From Thioclava sp. JE_KL1 (GTDB lineage Bacteria > Pseudomonadota > Alphaproteobacteria > Rhodobacterales > Rhodobacteraceae), in contig NZ_WBJS01000001.1 of assembly GCF_009296265.1 (NCBI RefSeq), positions 558,001-622,000 of the forward strand: DNA of 64,000 nucleotides, written 5' to 3'. A program made the translations under genes and the position numbers. A model generated the notes under the pieces. It was not told where the DNA came from and did no database searches. It was given only the letters and a program-made list of their open reading frames with translations. Positions 9,018-19,909 of the stretch are shown here, one piece after another. Each line of letters begins with the position of its first letter. Within the stretch, counting starts at the first letter, position 1.

Positions 9018-10106
9018 TTACGCCTCCACGGCGAACAGGTCGCCCAGCGCAAGGCCGAGCTTCACCGGATCGCCCTGTTTCGCCGGCAAGGTGGAGGTGC
9101 CGGGGATATCCATCACGATCTCGGTTCCAGCCGCCGCGATCCGATATTGTATCGATGCGCCCCGGATAAAGAACTCGTTCACCGTCCCGGTGATGGTACA
9201 GTCGGCGCTTTCACCTTGCGCAAGCAGGCGCAGCATTTCCGGACGGATCATCAGCGCGGCATCGGCCCCCGCCGCGACACCGGGCGCGACCTGATCGGCA
9301 GCAATGATCGGGTTTGGGCAATCGAGAACGTCGCAGGAGAACCGGAACGCATCGCCCTCTCGGGTGACCTCGGCGGGCAGCAGGTTGGTATCCCCGATGA
9401 ACCCGGCCACGAAGGCATTCGCGGGGCGGTAATAAATCTCGGACGGCTCGCCCAGTTGCACGATCTTTCCCGCGCGCATGACGCAAATCCGGTCGGCGAG
9501 CATCATCGCCTCTTCGAGGTCATGCGTGACGTGGACGAAACTCGTCCCGACATGGCGATGCAGGTGCTTGAGTTCAGCCTGAAGGGATTTCTTCAGCTTC
9601 GCATCGAGCGCGCTCATCGGCTCGTCCAGCAGCAGCACCGGCGGCTGCGACACCATCGACCGCGCGAGCGCCACGCGCTGTTGTTCCCCGCCCGACAGCT
9701 CATGCGGATAGCGGTTAAGGTAGCTCTCCTTGAGATGCATCAGCTCCAGCATCCGGCGCACGGCGGCGTCGATCTCGGGCTTCGGGCGTTTGGCCAGATG
9801 CAGCGGGAAGCCGATATTCTGCGCGACGGTCTTGTGCGGGAAGAGCGCGAGCTTCTGGAACACCATCCGCGTCGGTCGGGCCGAGGCGGGGATCTCGGTC
9901 ATATCCTCCCCGTCGATCACGAGACTGCCTGCTGACAGGTCCTCGAAACCGGCCAGGATCTTGAGCAATGTGGTCTTGCCGCAGCCCGAAGGCCCGACGA
10001 GGGCCAGAAATTCTCCATTGGCGACTTCCAATGAGATATCGGTCAGCGCGCGATAGGTGCCGTAGTATTTATCGATTCCGGTGGCTTTGATGATGGGAGA
10101 AACCAA
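9018..10106 (-). CDS. Spermidine/putrescine-type ABC transporter ATP-binding protein (PotA-like)
   Basis: A 362-residue ATPase. Walker A GPSGCGKTT lies near residues 38-46, the signature is LSGGEQQRVALARS, and Walker B is VLLLDEPMSALD with the H-loop THD following. The C-terminal third (from about residue 240) is a TOBE-type domain, as in PotA and FbpC. The Q-loop FQKLALFPH is conserved. It follows the binding-protein gene after a 62-nt gap that contains a strong hairpin. Confidence 0.93.
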   Translation of the reverse strand: MVSPIIKATGIDKYYGTYRALTDISLEVANGEFLALVGPSGCGKTTLLKILAGFEDLSAGSLVIDGEDMTEIPASARPTRMVFQKLALFPHKTVAQNIGFPLHLAKRPKPEIDAAVRRMLELMHLKESYLNRYPHELSGGEQQRVALARSMVSQPPVLLLDEPMSALDAKLKKSLQAELKHLHRHVGTSFVHVTHDLEEAMMLADRICVMRAGKIVQLGEPSEIYYRPANAFVAGFIGDTNLLPAEVTREGDAFRFSCDVLDCPNPIIAADQVAPGVAAGADAALMIRPEMLRLLAQGESADCTITGTVNEFFIRGASIQYRIAAAGTEIVMDIPGTSTLPAKQGDPVKLGLALGDLFAVEA

Positions 10107-10132
10107 GGGGGACTTCCTGTCTCAGAAAGGGA

Positions 10133-10157
10133 GCAAGGGCGGCGAAACCGCCCTTGC
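10133..10157 (-). terminator. Intergenic hairpin after the polyamine-type binding-protein gene
   Basis: Perfect 10-bp stem GCAAGGGCGG / CCGCCCTTGC with a 5-nt loop, 12 nt after the stop codon at 10169. Downstream on the transcribed strand the sequence is only weakly T-rich (TCCCTTTCT). This suggests partial termination or 3'-end protection of the binding-protein mRNA rather than a full stop. Confidence 0.6.
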
Positions 10158-10168
10158 AAATCGGGAGA

Positions 10169-11302
10169 TCAACGCGCGGCGGCCAGTTCCTGAGACCAGA
10201 TCTCAAGCATTTGGTCGATATTCGGCGCCACGTTGTGGAAGTGGGATTTGTCCCAGGCCTCCCACATGTAATCCATCTGCAGCACGTCCTTCTGCTCGTC
10301 GGTGAACAGAGCTTCGGCCTCCTGCGAGGGCACGAGGTTGCAGGTTGCTTCCGTCCAGGCGAGCTTGACGGCCACTTCCGGCGAGGTCAGGTCGCGCAGC
10401 AGAGCCTTGGCCTTGGCATCGTCGACCGGGTCTTTCACGACGCCGCCCGCTTCCATCCAGATGATGCCCTGGTTCAAACCGTCCTTGGGCTCCGGCACGA
10501 TCGACATGATCTCTTTCTGACCATCCTTGCGCAGCGCCGAGGTGCAGTAGGTGCCGCCCCCGATCAGGGTTCTGAACGAGCCGTCCATCAAACCCTTCTG
10601 CGCGACCGACAGGTCACCGACGATCGCCCGCGTGTTCTTGAAGAGCGCGCGCAGCACGAGGCGGATCTCGTTGAGCTCGGCGTCGTCGAGCTCCTTGTAG
10701 GGATCGATCCCGGCATAGAGCGCCATCGGCATGATCGGCCAGTCGCCCCAGTCGAGCACACAGATCTTGTCCTTGTAGGCCGGGTCGAAACAGGGGGCGT
10801 AGCTGCTCCAGTTCTCTAGCTTGTCATACTTGGTGTTGACGGTCGGCCCGACCCAGCCCCAGCGCGTCGGCAGGCCCGTCGTCTTCCCGTCGAAATCCAG
10901 CGGCGCGAAAGGGGCGCGGAACTGCGGGTAGAAGCTCTCGTAGACATCGGCGAACTCGGCATCGTCGAGGAATTCCCCGATATCGGCCGGCCCCATGCGC
11001 TGCACCCAGGGGCTGTCGGTGGCGACGACGTCGAAATCGCGCCATGCGCCGGCTGCGAGCTTGGCGAAACCGCCGGGGCTGTCGGTGATGAGGTCGATCG
11101 AGATCGAAACGTCGTTCGCCTCCTCGAAGGGCTTGATGATGTCGGGGCTGTCATAGCCCTCCCAGCACATGAATTTCATCGAAGTGGCGGCGTGTGCCTT
11201 TCGCGGCATCAACCCTGCCCCCGCGAGCCCTGCCGCGCCCATGCCTTGCAGGAACGTGCGGCGGTTGGGTGAAAACATCGGTATTCCCTTGGACTTTGTC
11301 AT
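10169..11302 (-). CDS. Polyamine-type ABC transporter substrate-binding protein with Tat-like signal
   Basis: A 377-residue PotD/PotF-like periplasmic protein. Its N-terminus contains NRRTFLQGMGAAGLAGAG followed by a cleavage-like AHA, a twin-arginine export signal. The mature part opens KFMCWEGYDSPDIIKPFEE, typical of spermidine/putrescine-type binding proteins. Two starts are possible: ATG 11302, with GGGAG upstream, or ATG 11278, with AAGGGA 6 nt upstream, which shortens the leader by 8 residues. It is the second gene of the operon, after the ligase gene. Confidence 0.88.
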   Translation of the reverse strand: MTKSKGIPMFSPNRRTFLQGMGAAGLAGAGLMPRKAHAATSMKFMCWEGYDSPDIIKPFEEANDVSISIDLITDSPGGFAKLAAGAWRDFDVVATDSPWVQRMGPADIGEFLDDAEFADVYESFYPQFRAPFAPLDFDGKTTGLPTRWGWVGPTVNTKYDKLENWSSYAPCFDPAYKDKICVLDWGDWPIMPMALYAGIDPYKELDDAELNEIRLVLRALFKNTRAIVGDLSVAQKGLMDGSFRTLIGGGTYCTSALRKDGQKEIMSIVPEPKDGLNQGIIWMEAGGVVKDPVDDAKAKALLRDLTSPEVAVKLAWTEATCNLVPSQEAEALFTDEQKDVLQMDYMWEAWDKSHFHNVAPNIDQMLEIWSQELAAAR

Positions 11303-11352
11303 CTCTCTTTACTCCCGGTTGGTTGGATCAAGGCCAGCTTTGTTTTCTTGTT

Positions 11353-12714
11353 TCAGACGACCTCTAGGTATCTTTCCCGTTCCCAAGTGCTCACATGGCG
11401 AAGGAAAGAAGCGTATTCGTGGCGCCGCGCACGCACGAAACTGTCGATGAACACGTCGCCGAAAATCGCCCGAGCGACTTTGCTTTCGTTCAGCCGCTCG
11501 GCGGCCATGCCAAGATCGCTCGGGAAACGGGTGTCGGGCGACGGGTCCAGAAGATACTGATCACCGGAGGCAGGCGGGCCCGGGTCAAGCTCGTTCTCGA
11601 TCCCCCACAACCCGGCTCCGAGGCACATGGCCAAGGCCAGATGCGGGTTCGTATCTGCCGATGGCACACGGAACTCCACGCGGGTCGCATCGGGGCTGTC
11701 ATTCATCACCCGCGCCGCGACCGTGCGGTTCTGGATCGCCCATGAAGCCGCCGTGGGCGCCCACATCCCCGGAACCATCCGGCGATAGGCATTCACCGTC
11801 TGGCTGCACAGCGCGAGCATCTCCGGCATCAAAGCGACCAATCCTGCGATGAAATGCCGGGCGGTCTGGCTCAGCCCGTCCGCATCGCCGGGATCGACGA
11901 AGGCGGGGCTGTTGTCGGTCAGGTTACGCAGCGAGACATGCAGGTGCCCGGATTGCCCCGAGAGGTTTTCATTCAGCTTCGACATGAAACAGGCGGTGAG
12001 CCCGTGGCGCCGGAAGTATGTCTTCGCGAAGTTCTTGAACAAGGCGGCATCGTCGGCGGCTTTCACACCGGGCGCATGGGTCAGCGGCACTTCCAGACAG
12101 CCGGGGCCAAGTTCCGTATGCAGCGCATCGAGGCCGATCCCGAGGCTCTCCATCATCGCCACGAGCCCATCGAGCAGCTCGTGCTCATTCGCCAGCGTCT
12201 CGAGCGAATAGGTCTTGTTGCCCAGCGCATAATGCTTGGGCTCGGCAAACCCGCCTTCGCGCAGGCTCGCCGCGTCCTCGTCGAGCAGGTTGAACTCGAA
12301 CTCGAAAGCCGAATGGACCGAGAAGCCCATGTCCCGCGCTTTCTCGAGCTGGCGGATCAACTGATTTCGCCCCGACCGCTCTCCGAAGGGCATCGCATAA
12401 TCGGCGATGCAGATCGCCTGATCGCCCTCAAAAGGCCAGGCGCGCACCGTCTCGGGGAAAAGCTGCGCCGGAACATCGGTATAGTCGCCGCTCCCATAGG
12501 TTTCCTCGGCGCTATCCCAATTGTAGAGCACATCGCAGAACGGGTAGCCCCCTTGGGCCAGCTTCTCCGCCTTGGCGCGCGCGACCCGTTTGACGCGGAA
12601 CATCCCGTCCTGATCGAAAATCCCGATATGCACATATTGTGCGCCGATCCGATCGAGCATTTCGTGCATATCGACATGATGGGGGGTATCAGCTTGCATT
12701 CCGCAGCATTCCAT
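11353..12714 (-). CDS. Glutamine synthetase-family ligase (gamma-glutamylamine synthetase type)
   Basis: A 453-residue GS-fold protein. It has the metal-site motif AFEFEFNLL, the ELGPGCLEVPL region, the SGQSGHLHVSL nucleotide/metal motif and NPHLALA. The segment NAYRRMVPGMWAPTAASW takes the place of the NSYKRLVPG-EAP element of true GlnA. Its place at the head of a polyamine-type ABC operon suggests it gamma-glutamylates the imported amine, as PuuA does for putrescine and IpuC for isopropylamine, rather than making glutamine. The start may be ATG 12714 or ATG 12699; neither has a strong ribosome site. It is divergent from the LuxR-type regulator at 12827. Confidence 0.85.
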   Translation of the reverse strand: MECCGMQADTPHHVDMHEMLDRIGAQYVHIGIFDQDGMFRVKRVARAKAEKLAQGGYPFCDVLYNWDSAEETYGSGDYTDVPAQLFPETVRAWPFEGDQAICIADYAMPFGERSGRNQLIRQLEKARDMGFSVHSAFEFEFNLLDEDAASLREGGFAEPKHYALGNKTYSLETLANEHELLDGLVAMMESLGIGLDALHTELGPGCLEVPLTHAPGVKAADDAALFKNFAKTYFRRHGLTACFMSKLNENLSGQSGHLHVSLRNLTDNSPAFVDPGDADGLSQTARHFIAGLVALMPEMLALCSQTVNAYRRMVPGMWAPTAASWAIQNRTVAARVMNDSPDATRVEFRVPSADTNPHLALAMCLGAGLWGIENELDPGPPASGDQYLLDPSPDTRFPSDLGMAAERLNESKVARAIFGDVFIDSFVRARRHEYASFLRHVSTWERERYLEVV

Positions 12715-12759
12715 TTTTTCTTGATCGGGTTCAGCTTAGAGCCTTGGCTGAGCCTACCA

Positions 12760-12777
12760 ATACCCCCCGAGGGGTAT
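12760..12777. promoter_or_regulatory. Palindrome in the divergent ligase / LuxR-type promoter region
   Basis: Perfect 7-bp arms ATACCCC and GGGGTAT separated by CCGA. It lies between the start of the GS-like gene (12714) and the regulator start (12827). It is a candidate operator for the LuxR-family regulator. Confidence 0.4.
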
Positions 12778-12826
12778 GCCGCGTTCCCCGCAAGGGGCGC
12801 CGCGGATCAAAGCGAGACCGGGAACG

Positions 12827-13642
12827 ATGTCAGGATGGAATGAGCGCATCGCGGATGCGATCACTGCGATGGGGACCGAAGAGTTCGCCCGAACGCTCGA
12901 CCGGGCGACGGAGACGCTGTTTCCCTACAAGATTTGCATGGTCTTTGCCTATGAGGGCAACGCAACGCCGCAATCGCTCTACCACAATCTGCCGCCGGAT
13001 GCGGCGCGGATCGTGATCTGGGATTACTGCACCGGCCCGTATCTGCTCGACCCGTTCTACGCCGAGACCGAACGGCGGCGCTCGGGGATGGCCGGTCTTC
13101 GACAGATGGCACCGGACAAGTTCTTCCAATCGGAATATTACGCCAAGCATTACAGCCGCACCGGCATTCGCGACGAGATCGGCATCTTCGCCGCGATCGG
13201 GCCGGAGCGGGTCGCGGTGATCAGCTTCGCCCGGGAACGCGGCCAGCCGGTTTTCAGTGCGCGCGAGCGGACGCGTCTCGCCGAGGTGGGCCCCGTCATC
13301 GAAGCCCTGATGCGCGGCCATTGGGGCGTCACGGCAGCGCGCGAGGCGCGCGACGATGCGGCAGATAGCGCCCTGCCCCCTCTGCAGGTCCTGCTCGACC
13401 GAATTGCCGGAGGGGTGCTGACCCCGCGCGAAACCGAGGTGATTGCGATGGTGCTGCGTGGCTACTCAACGACCGCAATCGGCGCAAATCTCGAGATCAG
13501 CGACGAGACGGTGAAGGTCCATCGCAAGAACGCCTACCGGAAGCTTTCGATCTCGTCTCAGGCGCAGCTCTTCTCGCTCTTCCTGAAGGCGCTGGACGAA
13601 AGTTCAGTGGCAGGTCAGTTGCAGCAACGTCGATCCGGGTAG
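12827..13642 (+). CDS. LuxR-family (HTH) transcriptional regulator, likely controls the amine operon
   Basis: A 271-residue protein with a C-terminal LuxR-type helix-turn-helix: LTPRETEVIAMVLRGYSTT, then ISDETVKVHRKNAYRKLSIS. The N-terminal 180 residues are not a recognisable AHL-binding or receiver domain; they contain conserved-looking aromatic segments (WDYCTGPYLLDPFY) that may bind a small ligand. I choose ATG 12827 (MSGWNERIAD) over the in-frame ATG at 12776 because the latter has GAGGGG only 1 nt away and would run through the palindrome at 12760. It is divergent from the GS/ABC operon and probably senses the amine or its glutamyl adduct. Confidence 0.85.
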   Translation: MSGWNERIADAITAMGTEEFARTLDRATETLFPYKICMVFAYEGNATPQSLYHNLPPDAARIVIWDYCTGPYLLDPFYAETERRRSGMAGLRQMAPDKFFQSEYYAKHYSRTGIRDEIGIFAAIGPERVAVISFARERGQPVFSARERTRLAEVGPVIEALMRGHWGVTAAREARDDAADSALPPLQVLLDRIAGGVLTPRETEVIAMVLRGYSTTAIGANLEISDETVKVHRKNAYRKLSISSQAQLFSLFLKALDESSVAGQLQQRRSG

Positions 13643-13677
13643 CCCTGCGCCCTGCGCCGACGACGACTGCGAGACGG

Positions 13678-15516
<1,839 letters not shown>

Positions 15517-15519
15517 GGA

Positions 15520-16395
15520 TCAACTCGCGGCTGCGGCAGCGCGGCGGACGCGTGCCTCGGGGTGGTCGGCGAAGGACGGCAGCGGGGGCGTCCAGCGGCG
15601 ATGGCGGGGAGTGGTCTCGAAGGAGAAGGGATCGTCGCCCACGACCTCCCAGCGGAAGCTGTCGCCCAGTTCGATCATCCCCATCGCGCCGGCGGGCTCG
15701 CCCTCGGTGGTGAAGCTCTCGGTCAGAGATTGCTGGGTCAGATGGGTGATGCCGTCGACCGTGGTGACAGTGTTCCAATGCACGTGACCGGCAAGACAGA
15801 CGACCGGCACCTTCGCGCGAGACAGAGCGGCACGGGCGCGCTCGGCCATCGGATAGGTCGAGCTGGCCGGGTTGTTCTCGAAATAGTAGTTGCCCAGCTG
15901 CGAATGACCCGAGATCGGCACATGGCTGACCACGAGCGTCGGACGATCGCTCGCCTGCATGGTGCGCGAGAGCCAGACCACATCGGGCTCGGTCAGCACG
16001 AAGCCGGAATAGTCGGGCATCCGGCGGATACGCGTATCGGCACGCCACAGGACGATGCGCCAGCCACCGACATCGACGACCCCGTGATCGAGCGTCTGGC
16101 CGAGGATCCCTTCGTTATCCGAGACCTCCAGATGATCGCGATCATGGTTGCCGTTGAGATGCAGGATCGGGGCCTCGACGGCGCGGAAGGCCTCGGCCAC
16201 CTCGGCTTCCAGCCGCAGGTCGGTGTCGCGGTTCTCATCCGAGATCCGGTCCCCGAGATCGAGCACCAGATCGGCGCCGCCGTCGCGAACGTAACGGGCG
16301 AAGTCTTCCATCAGGGGCAGCGCCATGTCGCCGCGCTTCGCGGTCGAGGGCTTGCCATGGTGGATATCAGTGACGATGGCGATACGGGTGGACAT
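15520..16395 (-). CDS. Calcineurin-like metallophosphoesterase in an ABC uptake operon
   Basis: A 291-residue cytoplasmic phosphoesterase of the class III cyclic-nucleotide/glycerophosphodiester type. Motifs appear in order: DIHHG, GDRISD, NGNHDRD, SHVPISGH and GHVHWN, which supply all the dinuclear-metal ligands. ATG 16395 is the natural start (MSTRIAIVTD, with GGAAAG upstream). It sits between the binding-protein gene and the fused ATPase gene of a peptide-type ABC operon that also holds a HAD phosphatase. The likely role is to open an imported phosphodiester. Confidence 0.88.
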   Translation of the reverse strand: MSTRIAIVTDIHHGKPSTAKRGDMALPLMEDFARYVRDGGADLVLDLGDRISDENRDTDLRLEAEVAEAFRAVEAPILHLNGNHDRDHLEVSDNEGILGQTLDHGVVDVGGWRIVLWRADTRIRRMPDYSGFVLTEPDVVWLSRTMQASDRPTLVVSHVPISGHSQLGNYYFENNPASSTYPMAERARAALSRAKVPVVCLAGHVHWNTVTTVDGITHLTQQSLTESFTTEGEPAGAMGMIELGDSFRWEVVGDDPFSFETTPRHRRWTPPLPSFADHPEARVRRAAAAAS

Positions 16396-16426
16396 ACTGA
16401 AACTTTCCAAAGAGTTGGGGGAAGGT

Positions 16427-16456
16427 GCCCGCCGCCGCGCATAAGCGGCGACGGGC
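16427..16456 (-). terminator. Intergenic hairpin after the oligopeptide-type binding-protein gene
   Basis: Arms at 16427-16438 and 16445-16456 pair at 11 of 12 positions with a 6-nt loop. The hairpin starts 9 nt after the stop of the binding-protein gene (16465), in the gap before the metallophosphoesterase gene. There is no T-run. Position and form match the hairpins at 3393 and 10133. Confidence 0.55.
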
Positions 16457-16464
16457 GGGGAGCG

Positions 16465-18030
16465 TTAGTTGGAGGCGAAGGAGATCGCCCCGGCGCGGAA
16501 GTCGAGCACATAGGGGATGTGGCCGGGCTTCGGCGCCCAGGCGATATCCTTGCGCATCGCCCAGCTCTCATAGGGACGATAGAGCGGCAGCACCGGCGGG
16601 TCCTGCTTGATGCGATCCATCAGCTCGGCATAGGCGGCGCGACGATCCGCGACATCCTTGGAGAAGCGGAACTTGTCCCAGGTCTTGCGATAGGCTTCGT
16701 CGGTGGTGAAACGGCCTTCCGATTCCGAGGCCGCATCCGGAGCCCACATGACGCCGAACGAGCCGAAGGGGTCCGCGAAATACATCGGGTTCGACCAGTT
16801 GCGGGTCATCATGTCCTTGCTGTTGCCGGTCCATTTCTCGGCAACGTTCACCTTGCCCTTGATGCCGACCTGCGCCCACATCTCGACGATGGCCTGCGCG
16901 GCCAGAAGGCCGTTGGTGTAATAGACCGGGTCGGTGTCATAGGTGATCTCGAACCCGTCATAGCCAGCTTCCTTCAGCAGTTCGCGGGCCTTCTCGGGAT
17001 TGTATTCGAAGGTCTTCAGCTCCGGCATGTAGAGATCGCCGTATTCCTTCATCGTGTGGGTCGAGGGAACGACGGCCTTGCCCAGCCAGAGCGCCTCGTT
17101 CAGCGCGTCGCGGTCGATCGCGAGGCTGAGCGCCTGACGGATGCGCGGATCGCGCAGCTTGGGATGGTTGGTGTTCATGATCATGACGTGGAACAGCGGC
17201 GTGACGCTGCCCGCGGCCTTGATGCTCGGGTCGGCTTCGATCAGCGACAGCTGGTCGGGCGCGACATTGGTGATCATGTCGACTTCGCCGGTCTTGAGCG
17301 CGGTGATGCGCGAGGCGGTTTCCGGGATATGGATCACGGAGACCTTTTCCAGCGGCGCCTTGTCGCCCCAGAAATTGTCGAAGCGGGTATAGACCACGCG
17401 CTCGCCGGGGCTGAACTCGCTGATCGCATAGGGGCCGGTGCCGACCGGAGCCATCGAGAAGGCTTCGTAATCGCTGTCCTCGGCCACGTTCGGATCGCCG
17501 GTCAGGCCCTTGGTGTAGTCTTCGGGGATGATCATGACCTGCTGCAGGTTCACGAGCGTTTCCCAAAGCGGCTCTTCGCGCTTCACGGTGATGCGGACGG
17601 TGTAATCGTCGACCTTCTCGGCCTTCTCGAAGTTGTTCAGACGGTCCTTCGAACGCACCATGTAGGGCGGGAACGTGGCCTGATACATGCGGTTGAGCGA
17701 GAAGACCACGTCATCGGCGGTCATCGCTTCGCCGTTCTGGAAAGTCACGCCCTGACGGAGCTTGAACTCCATGACCTTGGGCGAAACGAGGTTCCATTCG
17801 GTCGCCAGACCGGGCCGCCATTCGCCGCCGATCTTTTCGTGATCCTTGTCGATCAGCGTGTCGAAGGTGTTGTAGTAGAACTGCGAGCCGACATTCGAGT
17901 GGTCGCGGCCGGGATCGAGATATTTGGCGACGTTGGCAGCGCCGACTTTCAGTTCGCGGGCCTGAGCCCCCGTGACGCCAGCGGCAGCGATGCCGGCGGC
18001 AAGAGCGGTGGAAACGAGCAGTCTGAGCAT
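16465..18030 (-). CDS. Oligopeptide-type ABC transporter substrate-binding protein (SBP family 5)
   Basis: A 521-residue periplasmic protein. The signal peptide is MLRLLVSTALAAGIAAAGVT followed by GAQA. The mature part has the DppA/OppA-type elements FYYNTFDTLI, LATEWNLVSPKVMEFKLRQG and TADDVVFSLNRM. GGAG lies 6 nt before ATG 18030, which I prefer over the ATG at 18042. Despite the peptide-family name, such proteins also bind glycosides, nickel complexes and phosphodiesters. The phosphatase neighbours argue for a phosphorylated ligand. Confidence 0.92.
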   Translation of the reverse strand: MLRLLVSTALAAGIAAAGVTGAQARELKVGAANVAKYLDPGRDHSNVGSQFYYNTFDTLIDKDHEKIGGEWRPGLATEWNLVSPKVMEFKLRQGVTFQNGEAMTADDVVFSLNRMYQATFPPYMVRSKDRLNNFEKAEKVDDYTVRITVKREEPLWETLVNLQQVMIIPEDYTKGLTGDPNVAEDSDYEAFSMAPVGTGPYAISEFSPGERVVYTRFDNFWGDKAPLEKVSVIHIPETASRITALKTGEVDMITNVAPDQLSLIEADPSIKAAGSVTPLFHVMIMNTNHPKLRDPRIRQALSLAIDRDALNEALWLGKAVVPSTHTMKEYGDLYMPELKTFEYNPEKARELLKEAGYDGFEITYDTDPVYYTNGLLAAQAIVEMWAQVGIKGKVNVAEKWTGNSKDMMTRNWSNPMYFADPFGSFGVMWAPDAASESEGRFTTDEAYRKTWDKFRFSKDVADRRAAYAELMDRIKQDPPVLPLYRPYESWAMRKDIAWAPKPGHIPYVLDFRAGAISFASN

Positions 18031-18093
18031 TGGTATCTCCATTGCAGGGTTTGACGACGGGCGCTTGCGGCCTTCTGTTCTTGTTGCGGGGTG

Positions 18094-18975
18094 TCAGCGT
18101 GCGCGCAGGCGCACGTCGACGCTGTCGCGCAACCAGTCACCGACCACCTGGACGGCGAAGGTCAGCAACACGATCAGCGCGGCGGGGACGATGACGATCC
18201 AGGGAGCGGTCGGCATGTAGTCGCGACCGATGCCGACCATCGAACCAAGTGTCGCGGTGGGCGGCTGCACGCCGAGGCCGAGGAAGGACAGCGTGCTTTC
18301 AAGCAGCACGATATTCGACAGCGACAGCGTGAACTGGACCACCAGCGGCGAGACGATATTGGGCAGCAGGTGGGTGAAGGCGATGCGCCGGGGGCTGGCG
18401 CCTGCGGCGCGAGCGGCCTCGATGAAGGGCAGATGCATCAGGCGGCGCACGTCGCCACGCACGATCCGGGCATACTGCTCCCAACCGGCGAGGCCGAGGA
18501 CGATGACCATCACCTGAAGCGAGCTGCCGAAGATCGCGAGCGTGAACAGCGCGATCAGCGTGAAGGGCACCGCGATCTGGGTATCGACCGCCGACATGAT
18601 CGCGGCATCGGTGCGTCCGCCGACCACGCCTGCCAGCAGCCCGAGCAGCCCGCCGACGAGAAGCCCCAGCAGCGCGCCGAGGATCGCCAGCATCAGCGTC
18701 AGGCGCAGACCGTGCAGGCTGCGCGAGAGGACATCGCGGCCCAGCTCGTCCGTGCCCAGCGGATAGGCGACCTTCGCACGATCAAAACCGATCGGCGGGC
18801 GCAGCCGCGAGAGCAGGCTTTGCGCATTGGGATCATGCGGCGCGATCAGCGGGCCGAGGAAAGCCATGAGCAAGAGGGCCAGCCCGACCGCGAAGGCGAC
18901 TTTCTGGATCACGTTGGTGCCGGTCCAAAGGCGGTGCAGGGCCGAAGGCGCGGGAGTGTTGAGGGCCATGGTCAT
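18094..18975 (-). CDS. Oligopeptide-type ABC transporter permease (DppC-like)
   Basis: A 293-residue permease with the DppC landmarks APHDPNAQSLLSRLRPP and YPLGTDELGRDVLSRSLHGLR after the first membrane helix. The EAA loop is FIEAARAAGASPRRIAFTHLLPN. The ATG at 18975 overlaps the ribosome-site region at the end of the DppB-like gene (stop at 18980), so translation is coupled. Confidence 0.93.
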   Translation of the reverse strand: MTMALNTPAPSALHRLWTGTNVIQKVAFAVGLALLLMAFLGPLIAPHDPNAQSLLSRLRPPIGFDRAKVAYPLGTDELGRDVLSRSLHGLRLTLMLAILGALLGLLVGGLLGLLAGVVGGRTDAAIMSAVDTQIAVPFTLIALFTLAIFGSSLQVMVIVLGLAGWEQYARIVRGDVRRLMHLPFIEAARAAGASPRRIAFTHLLPNIVSPLVVQFTLSLSNIVLLESTLSFLGLGVQPPTATLGSMVGIGRDYMPTAPWIVIVPAALIVLLTFAVQVVGDWLRDSVDVRLRAR

Positions 18976-18979
18976 CGGA

Positions 18980-19909
18980 TCACCCTTTGAGTTGATGGCG
19001 CAGGCGCGGATCGGCCCAGGCATAGGCAAGGTCGATGGCGGCGTTGATGAGGATGACGGCGATGGCGACGGTGATGACCCCGAACTGGAGCACCGGGTAG
19101 TCGCGCCGGATCGCCGAGGAGACGAGCAGGTCGCCGATGCCGGGCCAGGCGAAGATCGATTCCACCACCACCGAGCCGGAGGCGGCGAGCCCCGCGATCT
19201 GGAGACCGATCACCGACAGCAGCGTGATCGAGGCATTGCGCAATCCGTGGCGCAGGATCACCGCGCGCTCGGGCAGGCCCTTGGCGCGGGCGGTGCGCAT
19301 GAAGTCCTGCCCCAGCACGTCGAGCATGGCGTTGCGGGTGAAGCGCGTGAGCGCCGCGATCAGCACTCCCGACATCGCCAGCGTCGGCATGATGAAATGC
19401 AAAGGCGTTCCATTGCCCACCACCGGCAACCAGTTCAGCCAGTAGGCGAAGACCAAGACCATCACCACGGCGAGGATGAAGTTCGGCACCGCATAGCCGA
19501 GGAAGGCGACGACCATCGCCGCGCTGCCCAGCCAGTGCTTGCGCCAGATCGCGGCGATCATGCCCAGCGGGAGCGACACGACGAGGGTGAGGCCGATCGC
19601 CGACAGGAGGAGCTGCGCCGAGGGCCACAACCGCTCCGCCACGATCTGGATGACCGGTCGGCGCTCGATGAAGGACAGGCCGAAATTCCCGTCGAGGAAG
19701 GCGCGCAGGAAGGCGAAGTATTGATCCCAGAGCGACCGGTCGAGCTCGTAATAGCGGATCAGGATCTCGCGGTCTTCTTGGGTCATGCCCTCGCCCGCGA
19801 GGAAATCGATGGCGTTCCCCGACAGGCGTGTGGCGAAGAACACAAGCGTGACGATCACGAAGAAGGTCAGCGCCATCCGGACGAGGGTGCGCAGGGTGTA
19901 GCTCAGCAT
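18980..19909 (-). CDS. Oligopeptide-type ABC transporter permease (DppB-like)
   Basis: A 309-residue permease beginning MLSYTLRTLVRMALTFFVIV, the standard DppB first helix. The DppB-type periplasmic segment (LDRSLWDQYFAFLRAFLDGN) follows, and the EAA loop (AKGLPERAVILRHGLRNASI) lies further on. The ATG at 19909 overlaps the HAD gene stop in an ATGCTGA arrangement (7-nt overlap). I reject the long upstream extension in this frame, because it runs antisense-like through the HAD gene with no membrane character. Confidence 0.92.
   Translation of the reverse strand: MLSYTLRTLVRMALTFFVIVTLVFFATRLSGNAIDFLAGEGMTQEDREILIRYYELDRSLWDQYFAFLRAFLDGNFGLSFIERRPVIQIVAERLWPSAQLLLSAIGLTLVVSLPLGMIAAIWRKHWLGSAAMVVAFLGYAVPNFILAVVMVLVFAYWLNWLPVVGNGTPLHFIMPTLAMSGVLIAALTRFTRNAMLDVLGQDFMRTARAKGLPERAVILRHGLRNASITLLSVIGLQIAGLAASGSVVVESIFAWPGIGDLLVSSAIRRDYPVLQFGVITVAIAVILINAAIDLAYAWADPRLRHQLKG

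Noticed and set aside
8136-9935. A 599-codon plus-strand frame
   Set aside because: Antisense to the PotB-like and PotA-like genes. Arg/Gln/Asp-rich and without domains.
12776-12826. Upstream ATG start for the LuxR-type regulator
   Set aside because: The GAGGGG sequence is only 1 nt from that ATG and belongs to a palindrome likely to be an operator. ATG 12827 fits better.
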